Shown one piece after another: positions 1 to 61,099 of a stretch of 64,000 nucleotides of DNA. Under the pieces are notes generated by a model that worked only from the letters and a program-made list of their open reading frames with translations, was not told the DNA's origin and did no database searches. Each line of letters begins with the position of its first letter. The stretch's first letter is position 1. The stretch comes from Manis javanica (taxonomy: Eukaryota > Chordata > Mammalia > Pholidota > Manidae): positions 40,676,001-40,740,000 of the forward strand of contig NC_133158.1 of assembly GCF_040802235.1 (NCBI RefSeq), written 5' to 3'. Made by a program: the position numbers and the translations under genes.

Positions 1-419
1 CAGGCGCAGGCAGAGGAGGAGGAGGAGGAGCAGGAGGCACAGCCCTCCTATGGGGCCCGGCAGTGTCGAGGGGCTCTGTTTGTCCGTGGGGCCCATTCTG
101 ACTGCCCCTGGGGACAGTCGGCAGGCTCCTCTCCACTCCCCTGGCCACCGCTGCCCAAGTGACCATCGACACAAACTCTCGTGCCTCCGTGCCAGGAAAA
201 CGGTTCCGTTCTGAAAGACAGGAGCGGAGGGCACTGCCGCTGTGGCCCCTGGGAGCCGCACTCGGACTTCGGGGAGGTGCCACGGGCTAACTGAAGCATC
301 TAGGCAGTGGGGGTTCTCTAACTTATTTCCAGACACTCCCCGTGCCACCCTGAAGAGCAAGGACGGGTTGTGCTGCCAGCTGAGCAGGTGGCCCAGAAAC
401 TGCCGCCCCGCCCTGGGCA
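1..419. other. Left edge, no gene recognised
   Basis: GC-rich sequence with a short (GGA)n run at 15-32. If the leftward LRRC3 reading is right this is its first intron. The reading frames here have no recognisable protein similarity. Confidence 0.4.
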
Positions 420-1400
420 CACCCACTGCACACCGAGGGCCAGGGCCTGGGCAGCGCTCGCGGGGTGGCCCCCCGGGGCTGGAAGCGGACGCAGGCAGGG
501 GCTGCGCCCGGCGCGGAGAGGCTCACGGCCCTAAACAATTCGGTCTCCGCTGCCAGCCCTGATGGGAATGGGCGCCCGCGCCCGCGCCGGGCTGCGCCTT
601 GCATCTACGTGAGGTTTCTGAAAGAAGGGAACGGAGGAAGAAGCCTAGCGAGCCCCGGGCGCGCGGCCTGCGCTGGGAAGCCTGTGGCGGGGCGCGGGGT
701 CCCGGGCCGGAGGGGCGTGGACGCGGGACCCCCGGGACCTGCGAGCGGGGAGGCACAGGGACCCGGGGCCATGCTTCCCGGCGGGGCGGGGGCTTACCTG
801 CGCGGCCGCGGCCGGAGGCTGCTCTGCAGAGACCCTCAGCCGCGCGCAGCCCGACCCGCCGCCACGCCCGGGCGCGGAGGCCACCCCCGGGCCTGCGCCC
901 ACGTCCGCGGCCGCTCCGGACACAAGAGAGCGGGCCGGGCGAGGGGCGGGGCCCGGGCGGGGCCGGGACGAGCGTGTCGGGGGGCGGGGCCCGGGCGGGG
1001 CGGGGCCTGAGGGTGAAAGGCAGGGACTGGGCGCGGAGAGGGGCGTGCCTGGTGGGGAGGAACGGGATGGGCAGCCGGGTGGTGCCGGGAAGACGCGAGG
1101 CCGGGATGGGGTCGGAGGACTGGGGACAGGGAGGAGTGGGCTAGGGGGCCTAGGGTGTGCGAGGCCCAGCGACGCGGGGCCCGAGGGAGAGGGGCGTGTC
1201 CCGGGCGGGGACGGCGTGGAGCCTGAGGCCAAGGCCAGGGCGGCGGGCAGGCCGTGGGCGCGGAGCCCCGCCGCGCCCTCGGGCCCCTTGCCCCGCGCTG
1301 GTCATCCTGCCTTGCGCTCCCTGAGCGCCGAGGATGGAGACCCCCGGTCGCGCGGAGCCCCCCCTGTGCATCCCTCGCAGGCCCCGCCCAGCGCCGCGAA
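420..1400. promoter_or_regulatory. CpG island promoter, probably of LRRC3
   Basis: Dense CpG and GC over about 1 kb, with several GGGGCGGGGC Sp1-type boxes between 930 and 1015 and no TATA box. It lies about 10 kb past the TRPM2 stop in the gene's own direction. In human LRRC3 follows TRPM2 in the same orientation, so LRRC3 transcribed leftward is the natural candidate. Divergent transcription to the right is possible but unsupported here. Confidence 0.7.
798..930 (-). other. LRRC3: Predicted noncoding first exon on the minus strand (LRRC3 candidate)
   Basis: The minus strand reads CGGCCGCGCAG|GTAAGC with the GT at 796-797, a near-consensus donor just downstream of the GC-box cluster. LRRC3 is known to have an untranslated first exon spliced to a single coding exon, which would lie left of the window. 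The 5' limit is a guess from the GC boxes. Confidence 0.45.
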
Positions 1401-2728
1401 GCCGGTTAGTAGGGTTGGTCCTCCGCCCAGCTGGGCCCCCTACTGCGGACAACCCTTACTCCGTCCCCTCCCCTTGTGTCTTCGGGTCCCTCGTGTGCAC
1501 ATTCCGGGCGGGGTAGGGGATGAGGGAGGGGCCGCTAAGCTTTAAGCTAGAGCCTTCTTAGGGTTTTTAAAGCTGCTTTATTGTGGTGTAATAATACACA
1601 AACGACTTATTTTAATTTTATACGTTTTGACATTTGTATACGTCCATGAACCCCTCACCACATTCACGCTGGTAAATGCCCGGAAGTTCCCCTTTCACTT
1701 ATAGCCCCATCGCCAGGAAGCACTGATCATTGTGGATCAGTTTACATTTCCTATAAGTGGAACTTATATAATGGGTATGCACCTCGTCTAGCTTGTTTCA
1801 TTCATCATGATTACCAAGTTCATTATCAATAGTTACTCCTGTTAGTGCTGAGTAGTAATCCAGTATAGGAGTGTTCCGCACGTCGTAACCACTCACCTGT
1901 TCATGGACACTTGGGTTGTTTCCGGTTGTTGATACAAACTTGATATGAACATGGTGTACAGTCCTGGAGCAAATATTCTTATTTCTCTAAGGTAAATATC
2001 TAGGAGTGGAATGTCTGGATCATATGATAGCTGTATGTTTAACTTTTAAGAAACTGCCAAACTGAAATTTTACGTTTCTGCTGACAATGCATTGCTTTAC
2101 ATCTTTATCAGCGTTTGTTAAGGTCCCTCTTTTTAATTTTAGACATTCTCAGAGACGTATAGTGGTAGATCTTACTGTGATTTTAATTCGTGCTTCCTGG
2201 TGACAAATGATGTTGAGTAACTTTTCTTCTGTTTCTATGTAATTTGTCTGTCTGTAGGGAGATGTTCTGCTCAAATCTTTTACCTACTTTCAGTTGAGTT
2301 GTTTTTGACTGAGTTTTGAGAGTTCTTGAATATTATTGATGTGAATCCCATATCTGATATGTGATTTGTATATATTTTCTTTAAGTCTGTGAATTATCTT
2401 TTCATTCTCTTAAATTGTGTCCAAAGAGCAGAAATTTTTAATTATGATTAAGTCCAATTTGTCAATTAAAAAAAAATTTTATAGGTAATGCTTTTGGTGT
2501 CATATGGAAGAAATCTTTGTCTAACACAAAGTCAGAAGGATTTTATAGGCTAGATTTTGCATTTGGATCTATTTTCCAGTTTAAGTTAATATTGGAATGT
2601 AGTGTGAGGCATGATTCAAGTTTGGTTGTTTGCATGTGAATATCCAGTTTCCAGGACTGTTGTAAATATCTTTTATCTGCTGAACTCAACAGAGGTGCCT
2701 TTGCAGCTCTGCTGAAAATCAGTGGTCC

Positions 2729-4238
2729 GCGGCGGTGGAGGCGTAAGCATGGAGGGTGAGAGCATGTCAGCGGTGTGCTGTCCGGCATAGAGCTCGGTGC
2801 ACTCGCCTTCCAGCACCTCAACACTGATTCGGATTCGGAAAGTTTTCTCTTTGGGGAAGTGAAAGACGAAGCCAAGAATAGCATTACTGATTCCCAAAAG
2901 GATGATGTTGAAGTTATTTATACAACTGCTTTTACAATTCTTCTGGTGAAACGAATAAGGAAGCAGCAAAGAAAATATTGTCAAGGGTCAAAAAAGATGT
3001 GGTTGGTTGGTACAAATTCCAGCGTCATTAAAACCAGGTCATGACATCTAGAGAGAGACTGCTTCACAAAAACTTCCAACAGTATCTTTCAAGCCGGGAA
3101 CTTGTCTTTCTGCTGTTAACACCAAGTATAATAACAGAAAGCTGCTCTATTCTTCGGCTGGAGCATGCCTTACATAAACCTCAGAAAGGACTTTTCTACA
3201 GGATACCGTTAATGGTGGCCAATCTGGGCATGTCCGAACAACTGGGTTATAAAACTGTATCAGATTCCTGTATGTCTGTTGGTTTTAGCCAAGCACTGAA
3301 AACACACAGCCCTGAATTTTTTGGATCTTTAAAGGAGGTACAGAAGGTAAATGAAATGTATGCTTCTTTAAAAGAGGAATTAAAGGATATATACAAAAAA
3401 GTAGAACACAGTGAGCGAGCAATAGAGATGTAAACAGACTGAAACAAGAAATTAAAAACAGAAAACACACACAGATTCAAGCAGCACAAGAGAAGACTGT
3501 TGTCCAAAAAGATCCTCAGGAGAACATTTTTCTTTGTCAAACTTTACAAACTTTTCTTCCAGATTGTGACTTTCTTCATTCATGTGTTATCTCCTAGATA
3601 AATAGGCATATTTCTAAAAGTAGCTGTAATACCAACCATCACCTCAATGCGGTAGACAACCTGACCTTAGTGGTGGAATACAGGGACAGTCCTGAACCTA
3701 GTCCAGCTAGCAGTGTGCTGCAAAAGACTAAGCATGAAGCTTTAGATGCAGATGATGGATGGCAAGTTAAGAAGTCACGGCTGTTAGAGAAACAAAACAA
3801 ACCATCTAAAACAGATACTGTTAGTAGTAACCAAGAAAAAACATCCACAGCAAGGAGCCCAGAAACAGATGAAGAGATAGAAAAAAAATGAAAGGTTCTG
3901 CTGCATTTATTTTATAAAGTACTTTAAAAAATACCAGATGCTCTTAGTCTAAAACTAAAACTTTTTGTACTTTTACTAAACTGTTGAGGGAAAAGTTTAA
4001 ATATTCTTTTAAACCAGTACGGCACTCTTTACAACTGGAAGAACCAACCCTATCTTCACAATATAAGTCTAAAGTTAGTATGAAAATTTAATTTTTTATC
4101 TAACTCATTAACATTCCTTCTCCTTAAGTTATGAAAAACAGTACATTTATGGCTAGGGTTATCAGATAAAATGCTGGGCACCATACAATGTTATTACTTA
4201 TATTTAAAAATTACCCATTGTTTAGTTGGAAAAAAAAA
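2729..4238 (+). pseudogene. ABRAXAS1: Processed pseudogene of ABRAXAS1 (FAM175A/CCDC98)
   Basis: Intronless copy of the BRCA1-A complex scaffold Abraxas. The ATG-equivalent is at 2749. A one-base insertion gives an early stop at 2788, after which the parent frame resumes with [15 protein letters not shown] deletion removes part of the MPN domain (parent segment after DVEVVYT). Further recognisable blocks are [50 protein letters not shown] and, near 3860, [10 protein letters not shown]. The phosphoserine tail of the parent is lost. A short poly(A) at 4230-4238 and a 14-bp target duplication (AAAATCAGTGGTCC at 2715-2728 and 4235-4248) prove L1-mediated insertion into the older L1. Confidence 0.93.
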
Positions 4239-4997
4239 TCAGTGGTCCCTGTATGTATGTGCCTTTCTATTTTCCTATTTTTATGAAAATATTCCAAGCT
4301 GTCTTCATTGCTGTAGCTCTATAATAATTCTTAAAATCAGGTAGTATAAATCTTCCAACTCTGTTCTTTCACAAAGTTAATTTGGTCATCTTAGATCCTT
4401 TGCATTTCCTCGTGGATTTTAGAACCAGCTTACCAGCTTCTACCAAAAAAGCCCCGTGGGTTTTGTTGGGAATTGCACTGAATCTATAGATCAGTTCGAG
4501 ACAAGTACCATCTTGACAATATTGAGTCTTCCATTCCATGAACATGGTATACCTCCTAATTTATTTAGAATTTCTTTTATTTTTCTCATCTGCATTGTGT
4601 AGTTTTTGGCTTAAAGATCTTGCACATCTTTCATCACATTTATCTCTGATAATTTTATGTTACTTTTTTTTTCAATTTCTGTTTGGTAAATGCTAATATA
4701 TAGAAGTACAATTGATTTTTGTATACTGACCTTAACTTTGCTAACCTCCTTATTAGTTCTGGTAATACCTTAGGATTTTCTACATACATAATCATTTTAT
4801 CTGTAAATAAAAAGACTTCATTTTTGTACCTAATGGCACTAGCTAGAGCCTCTAGTTCAACTGAGTAGGAAGAGTGAGAGCTGATATCCGATTCCTCCTG
4901 CTCTTAGGATGAAAGCATTTAGTCTTCCACCATTGAGAATGATGGTGGCTGTACATTTTTTAAAGCTGTTCTTAACAGTAGGAGGAAGTTTTCTTTG

Positions 4998-5455
4998 TGA
5001 GAATAAAGGCAACCTCACTTGAAATGGAGTCTGGAAGCCCTGAAGGGAACTCTTTCATGCCTACTGTTCTTTGCAGCCTGCATAGCCAGCAGGAAGAAGG
5101 AAGATAAGAATACTTTTGACAAGAGCAGACATATTCCACATGGGAATTTATCTCCTGCTTTTAAGGAAAAGGAGGACCTCTCCCTGCCCAGCAACAATGC
5201 ACTAATCACCATTTGCAGCCAATGAGAAACTGCTGAAGCGTCAAACTCTGTTCTTCTTCAATGAATTTTGTTTAAAACAATCCTCCCAAATTTCCTCCAA
5301 AGCCCTAATAAAAGCTGGTGTTCCCTTTGTCTCTTGTCAGACTTGCCTATCATTCACCATAGTTTGCTTGTTCCAAATTACAGTTCTTTTGCTATTCCCA
5401 AATAGACTCATTTTAGTAGTAAAATAACTGACAGTACTATTTCTAAGGTTGATAC
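4998..5455 (+). mobile_element. LTR-like insert in the old L1
   Basis: About 450 bp of non-L1 sequence splits the L1 ORF2 text. It holds an AATAAA at about 5308 followed by R/U5-like sequence (GCTGGTGTTCCCTTTGTCTC, later CCAAATAGACTCATTTTAGT), which resembles a solo LTR of a class I endogenous retrovirus. Exact ends and family were not determined; no coding retroviral sequence is present. Confidence 0.4.
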
Positions 5456-6710
5456 CTTCTGTTATTAGTTTGCTGAGAGTTTTTATCATGAACGGATGTT
5501 GGGTTTTCTCAAACGTTTTTTTCCGGCACCTATTGAGAATCTTGTTTTTATTAGTCTGTCAAAAATGGTGGATTATATTGGTGTATTTTCAAGTGTTAAA
5601 TCGACCTATTGTCATTGGAATAAATCCCATTTGGTCATGATGTGTCATCATTTTTATATTCTGTTGAATTATTTAATAGATATTAGAGCTGCTGAGGTTA
5701 TTTTTGCCTTGACTGAATGTTGGTAGCTTACATCTCTCAAGGAATTATCCATTTCTTCAAAGTTGTTGAATTCATCAGCATAAATTTGTTCATAATATTC
5801 CTTTATTATCTTTTCAATATAGAATATGAAGTGATGTCACTTCATTCCTGATAATGGTCATCTACGTCTTCTCTCTTTTCTTTTACTGATTAGCTAAGGA
5901 TAGAAGTCTGTTGGTTTTATCTATACTCTCGAAGAACTAGTTTTTGGTTTCACTGATTTCTCTATTACTTTCCTTTTATTTTTTACTGCTATAAATTTCC
6001 CTCTAAGTCCTGCGTTAGGTGCATCCCAGAAATTCTGAGATGTTGCATTTTCATATTCATTAAGTTTAAAGTACTTTCAATTTACCTTTTGATTTCCTTT
6101 TTGACCCATTGGTTTAGACATGTGTTGTTTCCATATATTTGGGGATTTTTCCAGATATCTTTCTGGTTTTGAATATTAGTTGAAATCCATTGTTGTTAGA
6201 AAACATACTCTGTATGTTTCGGGTCCTTTTAAATGTACTGAGACTTGTTTCATGGTCCAGGAAATGTCCTGTGTTAATAATTGTGACATGTGCACTTAAA
6301 TGTGTGTTGTGTGTTGCTCAGTGGAATATTCTATAAATGTTGATGAGATCAAGTTTGCTGATAGTGCTATTCTACATTGCTACTGATTTTCTGTCTATTT
6401 GCCCTATTAGTTGTTGAGTGAGAGGTACTGAGTCTCTGACTCTAGTTGTAGGTTTGTCTGTCTCTTTCTACTTGCACTTCCATCAGTTTTTGCTTCCTCC
6501 ATTTTGAAGCCTTACATTCAGATTAGTATGTCCTTTTGATTAATTAAACACTTTATTGTTATGAAAGGGCCCTCTTCTACCCTTGGATTCTTTGCCTTGA
6601 ACTCTACCTTGACATTAACATGGCCATTCAGGTTAGCATGGATGCCTTCTTCCATCCTTTTATTTTTAGCCTCCTGTGTCTTTATGCTTAGTTTCCTTCA
6701 GAATTTCTAT

Positions 6711-7246
6711 AACATCCAAGTATCTTCCTCAATACAGTCATTAACTACAAAGGGAAAAATCATAACTTTACAGTGGAGAATCCACCCCCATGTGACCAAG
6801 AAACTATCATCAGTAATAAGACAGATGACATCATATGGTGCTTGTTTTGCTGGACTGGGAAACACATCCCTTCTGTGGTATTTTTGCCAGACACACATGA
6901 TCTCCTTCAGGCGACACACCCACAGTGGGAGACATTTCACAAGGTGACTGATGGGTACACTTCAAACATGAGGACATCACAGTGATGAGGAAAGCCTGAC
7001 CAAGTCACTGTCACAGACGGGGAAAGACTAACGGAAGTAACGTGGGGCTGCCTGGGGGCGAGGACGCAGCAGGGGTGTGTGACTGGATGCGGCCCGCAGT
7101 TCAGGTTGTGGAGTCTCATGCCGTGGCATCCTGCCTTGGTGCCCCAGGGTTAGAGCTGGCTGGTACGGTCAGGCTTGTCTCTCTTTCTCTTTCGTGCCCA
7201 TCTGCCCCTCTGTGCCGTCTCCTTCTCCTCTTTTCCTGCCTTCTTT
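6711..7246. other. Intergenic, no feature recognised
   Basis: Mixed-composition unique sequence between the old L1 and a younger retroposon. No splice-bounded exon, RNA gene or known repeat was recognised. Confidence 0.4.
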
Positions 7247-7929
7247 TGGACTGAGTATTTTTTTTTTTTGAGAGGGCATCTCTCATATTTATTGATCAAA
7301 TGGTTGTTAACAACAATAAAATTCTGTATAGGGGACTCAATGCACAATCATTAATCCACCCCAAGCCTAATTCTCATCAGTCTCCGATCTTCTGAAGCAT
7401 AACGAACAAGTTCTTACATGTTGAACAAATTCTTACATAGTGAATAAGTTACATGGTGAACAGTACAAGGGCAGTCATCACAGAAACTATCGGTTTTGAT
7501 CATGCATTATGAACTATAAACAATCAGGTCAAATATGAATATTCGTTTGATTTTTATACTTGATTTATATGTGAATCCCACATTTCTCCCTTATTATTAT
7601 TATTATTATTATTTTATTTTTAATAAAATGCTGAAGTGGTAGGTAGATGCAAGATAAAGGTAGAAAACATAGTTTAGTGCTGTAAGAAAGCATATGTAGA
7701 TGACTAAGTATTAATACTGTAGACTAAGTATTAATCCAAGCTAGACAAGGGCAACAAAACATCCACGGATGCAGAAGATTTCTCTCAAAACGGGGGTGAG
7801 GTTCTAAGCCTCACCTCTGTTGATCCCCAATTTCTCACCTGATGGCCCCCCTGCAACTGTGCCTGTCTTAGGTTGTTCCTCCCTTGAGGAATCTTACCCG
7901 TCTCTGGCTAACCTGGACTGAGTATTTTT
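7247..7929 (-). mobile_element. Poly(A)-tailed retroposon of unrecognised family with target-site duplication
   Basis: On the minus strand the element runs from about 7913 to a poly(A) at 7260, with AATAAA about 18 nt before the tail. The duplication TGGACTGAGTATTT occurs at 7247-7260 and again at 7914-7927. This is classic L1-machinery insertion, 5' ends variable. The body has no long frame and contains a (TTA)n stretch near 7591. Not an Alu-, B1- or tRNA-type SINE; possibly a lineage-specific L1 3' part or an LTR-derived retroposon. Confidence 0.75.
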
Positions 7930-8289
7930 CATGATTCCATTTTCTCTCCTTGGTGAACTCTCTGTGGTGCGATTTCAGTGGCTGCCTCAGGATGTAGCAG
8001 CCGGCTGGCTGCCACCACTCTCCCGGGCCTTCGGTCACACCGGCCGCCTCCTGTGCAGCATGAGAGCCTTGCCCCAGGGTGCTGCCCCCACCTGGGCTGG
8101 GCTACAAAGTTCACATGTGTAGGAATCCACGGTGCATTATCATTTCTATCATTTCTAGAAGTCAGCTCTCTCTTCTGAAGCTGCTGGCATGCTGTTGCAT
8201 GGTAAATCGACGAGGTGCCAAAGGGGAGCCAAAAATCATGGAATTTTTAACACCTAAATTAAACAAATCAAGGCAGCAACCGCCCAAAA

Positions 8290-8550
8290 TTGCAGAGTGA
8301 ATCCACAGGCATTATGCAGAGTGAAGAGAGACAGACACAGGGGGGCTGCTGTGCAGTTCTGTTTACGGAGAATTCAAAACTAGGCAGCACTGGTCTGTGG
8401 TGGAGGGCAGCAGCGGGGGCGGGTCTGGCGCCTGGACGTTCTGCACTTTGGTCTGAGTGTGAACGTGAGTGAAAAATCCATCAGACTGCTCGCACCTAAG
8501 ACCTGTGCAGGTGACTGAGTGCACATTCTGCCTCAATAAAAGCCGACGGT
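8290..8550 (+). mobile_element. L1 3'-end remnant
   Basis: Diverged sequence ending GTGCACATTCTGCCTCAATA plus AAAGC resembles the 3' terminal region shared by old mammalian L1 elements. No coding sequence. Confidence 0.4.
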
Positions 8551-8559
8551 ATTGCACCA

Positions 8560-9890
8560 CACAAGCTGCCCTTCATGGTGATGGCATGCTCAGTCCACCC
8601 ACGGATAGATGAAAAGTTGTGTGGTGAGGGTGTCTCCTGGGCCCTCTCAGTTCTGTGGCCTGCCTGGCTCCATGGTGACACCAGAGTCTCCACGGGGTGC
8701 CCTGGCTGCCTGCTGGGCCCAGGCCACAGGGCCCTGCGAGAGCCTGGCTCACTGCCCACTGCAGACCGCAAGCCTGTGCCCTCAAAATCCCCGGAAGCCA
8801 CATAGTCAGTCCCTGGTGTGCACTTCTGACTGTCACTGGGCTCAGGGCCAATTGTCTCTCCCACTTACCCAACCAGAGTCCAAGCCCCACTGCCCAGGGA
8901 TAAAACTGCAGCAGCTCCAACTGGTTAATTGCTTCCCCGTCAGGAAGGTGGTTTTGCTGGGTGAGGTCTGGATGCATCTTTCTGGGATCCGCATGGAGAG
9001 CTGAGCAGGCAACGTCCACAGGGCCAGGATGAAACTGGGCAGATGAAAACATCTCACTGGGGCCAAAATGTGGCCCTCCACACACAGAGACAGCAGAACA
9101 GCCTGGGTGGGGCCCACTCTTGGAGCTGCGTCCAGCAGTCCAGGTATGTAGGTGTGTGCTGGCCACCTTGCACTCCCATCCTGGCCCTGGTGCCCAGCTT
9201 AGCCTCTGCTGCCCCTGCCTCCATACTGGTCCCAGCTCTGCCCTCGCCTACCCACAGGGATCTTGGGATGGAACCCCACGCTTGCCGGCCTCTGTTGAGG
9301 GCAGCCAGCTCACAGGCAGGGGCTGGAACAGCACAGAAAGAGAGGCCAAGGGCAACTGATGGGAGTCCCCAGGGCAGGGCCAGGGGGCCACTGAGCTCCC
9401 AGGGTCTGCACAGATGGATGGATGGATGGCCTTGGCAAAATTATTCTCAGCAGCTTTGGCCAGACTGAGCCTTCCCCTGTGCTCCCAGAATTCCTGGATC
9501 TCCCCAAATTCCTGTGTCTCACTGAATTCCTAGACCTCCCTGTATTTCTGGATCTCCCTGAATTCCTGGGTCTCTCTCTCTGATCTTGAAAGACAAGACA
9601 GGAAAACCAAGGCCGGTGTTGGGTCCTGCCTGGGCTTCCCAAGCGTGCAGGGCCTGAGCGGCCCGCCCTCTGCTCAGGCTCAGCCCCTGGCATCCTTCCG
9701 GAGGCCCCTTCAGAACCAAACTGCCTCCCCCTCCTGGAGGCTGGTTCCTCACCAAGCAGCAGCCCATCCATTTCCCGGGAAGCGGGTGTCGCCTTGCCCT
9801 TATCTAGTTTGCCTCAACTGGATTCCAGCTCAGTCTCTGCAGCGTTCCCAGCACCGGTGCACCCTCCCCCGCACATGGCACCGCCCTCTT
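8560..9890. other. Intergenic, GC-rich, no gene recognised
   Basis: Open frames here lack family similarity and typical coding structure. The only structured parts are a short GATG run at 9414-9430 and the minisatellite at 9484-9585. Confidence 0.4.
9484..9585. repeat. Degenerate 22-24 bp tandem repeat
   Basis: About four to five imperfect copies of GAATTCCTGGATCTCCC. It creates an arginine/serine/asparagine repeat in one minus-strand frame that should not be read as protein. Confidence 0.6.
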
Positions 9891-9897
9891 GGTCCAA

Positions 9898-10050
9898 GTG
9901 GTCCGAGTTTTGTTAATTTTGTTTATCTTTTTCAAGAACTGATTTTTGAATATATTCATCATGCCCGTTCTTGGATTTTTCTGTCCTTTACAAAGCTCTG
10001 ATTTGTCCCTGCCTTAGCCCCTGGATTTATGTTGTATCCATTTTTTGAGC
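9898..10050 (-). mobile_element. Short L1 ORF2 fragment, reverse
   Basis: TTTTTCAAGAACTGATTTTT and following A/T-rich text resemble the reverse complement of L1 ORF2. Adjacent to the GT tract. Confidence 0.4.

Positions 10051-10051
<1 letters not shown>

Positions 10052-10122
<71 letters not shown>
10052..10122 (+). repeat. (GT)n microsatellite, about 35 copies
   Basis: Uninterrupted GT dinucleotides. Lies just outside the proposed TRPM2 3' end. Confidence 0.98.
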
Positions 10123-10123
<1 letters not shown>

Positions 10124-10125
<2 letters not shown>

Positions 10126-10500
10126 ATGAACTGGATGTTTGTGTCCCTCCCAAAAACTCACATGTTGAAGCCCGAACTCCCAGGGTGGCTGTACTTGGAG
10201 GTGGGACCTCTAAGGAAGTAATTACAGTTAAACGAGGACTAAGAGTGGGACCCTGATGTGATGGGATTAGAGTCCTTACAAGAAGGGACCCCGAGAGCCC
10301 TTTCCTCTTTGTGTGCACCCTGAGGACAGGCCACGTGAGGACCCGGAGAGAGGCGGCCACCTGCAAGCCAGGGAGGAGCGCTCCCAGAGAGCAGCCTGCC
10401 GGCACCTTGATCTTGGACGTGCCGCCTCCAGGGCTGGGGATAAACGTCTGCTGCTCCTGCGCCCCCGTCTGCAGGTTCTGTGATGGCAGCCCCCGCTGAC
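10124..10500 (+). mobile_element. MaLR-type (MLT1-like) LTR remnant
   Basis: Shows the landmark order of MLT1 LTRs: TGTCCCTCCCAAAAACTCAC, ATGGGATTAGAGTCCTTACA, a GAGGACAGGCCACGTGAGGA block, CACCTTGATCTTGGACGTGC and a terminal GTGATGGCAGCCCC. Heavily diverged, noncoding. Confidence 0.7.
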
Positions 10501-10559
10501 CGTTTTCTTTTTGTAATTCCTCTTTGAAAAATTCTTTCAGAAAAGATGCACAAGTAGCA

Positions 10560-11571
10560 CATTTTCTATCTTCTAAAACATCTTTATTTGGTGCAGCCAC
10601 TTGAATGTTAGTTTGGGGGTGTAGGATTCTGGATAAAATGGCAAGGCTGGAAGTGCCTGCAGCCGGGAGCGGGGGAGGGTGTGGGGAGCCAGACCCAGCC
10701 TGGGGGGTGTGCAGGGAGAGTGAAGGGAGAATGAAGAAGAGGCAGCCACCCCCTGACCGCTGTTCATGTCTGCAACTCTGTTTCTGGGAAACACAGAAGA
10801 GGCTGGCATGTGGATTTAATGTCAGATGTTACAGTCCCAGTCCTGACAGCTCCTGATGGTTCCTGCTGATGGTCTGAGTCCCTGGCTGGCCCAACGTCCA
10901 CACCCCTGGGCTCCCAGGAAAGGAGGCAGTGCTGTGTGCGGAGAGCCCCACCCAAGCCCTCGGAGGCACCGGGCACAGACCCTGACAGCCCTGGGCAGTG
11001 AACTGGGTCCCTGTGGTGCCCTGCCCAGGCCAGGCCAGGGCCCGAGTTAGGTCATGGCGGAGGCCATCTCAGGGGCACTGGCCAGAGGAGGAGGCCACAG
11101 GGAACCCAGCCCCCAGGAAACACAGGTCATGGGCCAGAGCACCTCTGGGGCAGACATGCTGCTAGTGACCACCCACCAGGCGGGAATCAGCCCCGCCCAG
11201 CCCCTCAGCTGCTGCCAGCTGGCTCTGGAGGGTGGTGGGCAGTGATGTCTGCTGGGGTCCTGGTGTTCCCCTCAGCCCTGGGGACCTGCCGCGTGGCTGC
11301 AGCCAGAATGTCCCCTGCCTTGGCTGTCCTCACAGGGGCCCTGATGCACTCCAATTCACAAGCTTCTTTAACAGGCAACTTGGGCTGACAGAGAGGGGCA
11401 CAGATCCCCAAACCACATCCCCAGTGCCCTGGCAGCGGCCCCTTGCCTGTCCACGTCCAGGCTGCATGTGCCCCAGGCAGCTGGCATCAGCCTGCAGCCC
11501 GTGCAGCTCAAGTCCCTGTGGAAGGACCAGCTCGCCTGCTCTGGGCAGAGGGCCTGGCCTGAGCCCACAGG
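10560..11571 (-). other. TRPM2: TRPM2 3' UTR, proposed extent
   Basis: Downstream of the stop the first canonical polyadenylation hexamer on the minus strand is AATAAA at 10583-10588, about 985 nt from the stop, followed by a T/GT-rich stretch. A variant ATTAAA lies earlier at 10815-10820 and could give a shorter form. No open gene is seen here. The end point is an inference from the signal alone. Confidence 0.5.
10583..10588 (-). terminator. AATAAA polyadenylation signal, candidate for TRPM2
   Basis: The plus strand reads TTTATT. On the minus strand AATAAA is followed by A/T-rich sequence and then TGTGCTACTTGTGC, a plausible GU-rich downstream element. Confidence 0.5.
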
Positions 11572-60984
<49,413 letters not shown>

Positions 60985-61099
60985 AGTGAGGGCTGCCTCC
61001 TCTCCGGCTCCCACCGGCTCCTGCCGGCTCCTGCCTCCCTCAGAACAGCGTTTCCTCCAGCCTGCGAGGCTGTGTGTCCGGAAGGCACCTCAAGGGCTG
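60985..61099 (-). other. TRPM2: TRPM2 probable 5' UTR part of the start-codon exon
   Basis: Upstream of the ATG a pyrimidine-rich tract ends in CTCAG at 61100-61101, a reasonable acceptor that would make the exon 60829-61099. A second CAG follows at once, so this is a NAGNAG acceptor. Human TRPM2 has a noncoding first exon, so an upstream untranslated exon is expected at higher coordinates. I could not place it. Confidence 0.45.

Larger units (their letters stand above)
1566..6710 (-). mobile_element. Ancient L1 (L1M type), reverse orientation, interrupted twice
   Basis: The plus strand carries the reverse complement of an old L1: 3' part near 1600-2700 (for example GTTTTTAATTATGATTAAGT), then ORF2 text such as AATTGCACTGAATCTATAGA near 4470 and TTTTTGGTTTCACTGATTTC near 5940. 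L1 pieces are about 1566-2714, 4249-4998 and 5455-6710. The first gap holds the ABRAXAS1 pseudogene and the second an LTR-like insert. All frames are broken. Confidence 0.8.

Noticed and set aside
465-1545. Long frames on both strands in the CpG island
   Set aside because: Expected from extreme GC content at a promoter; none resembles a known protein.
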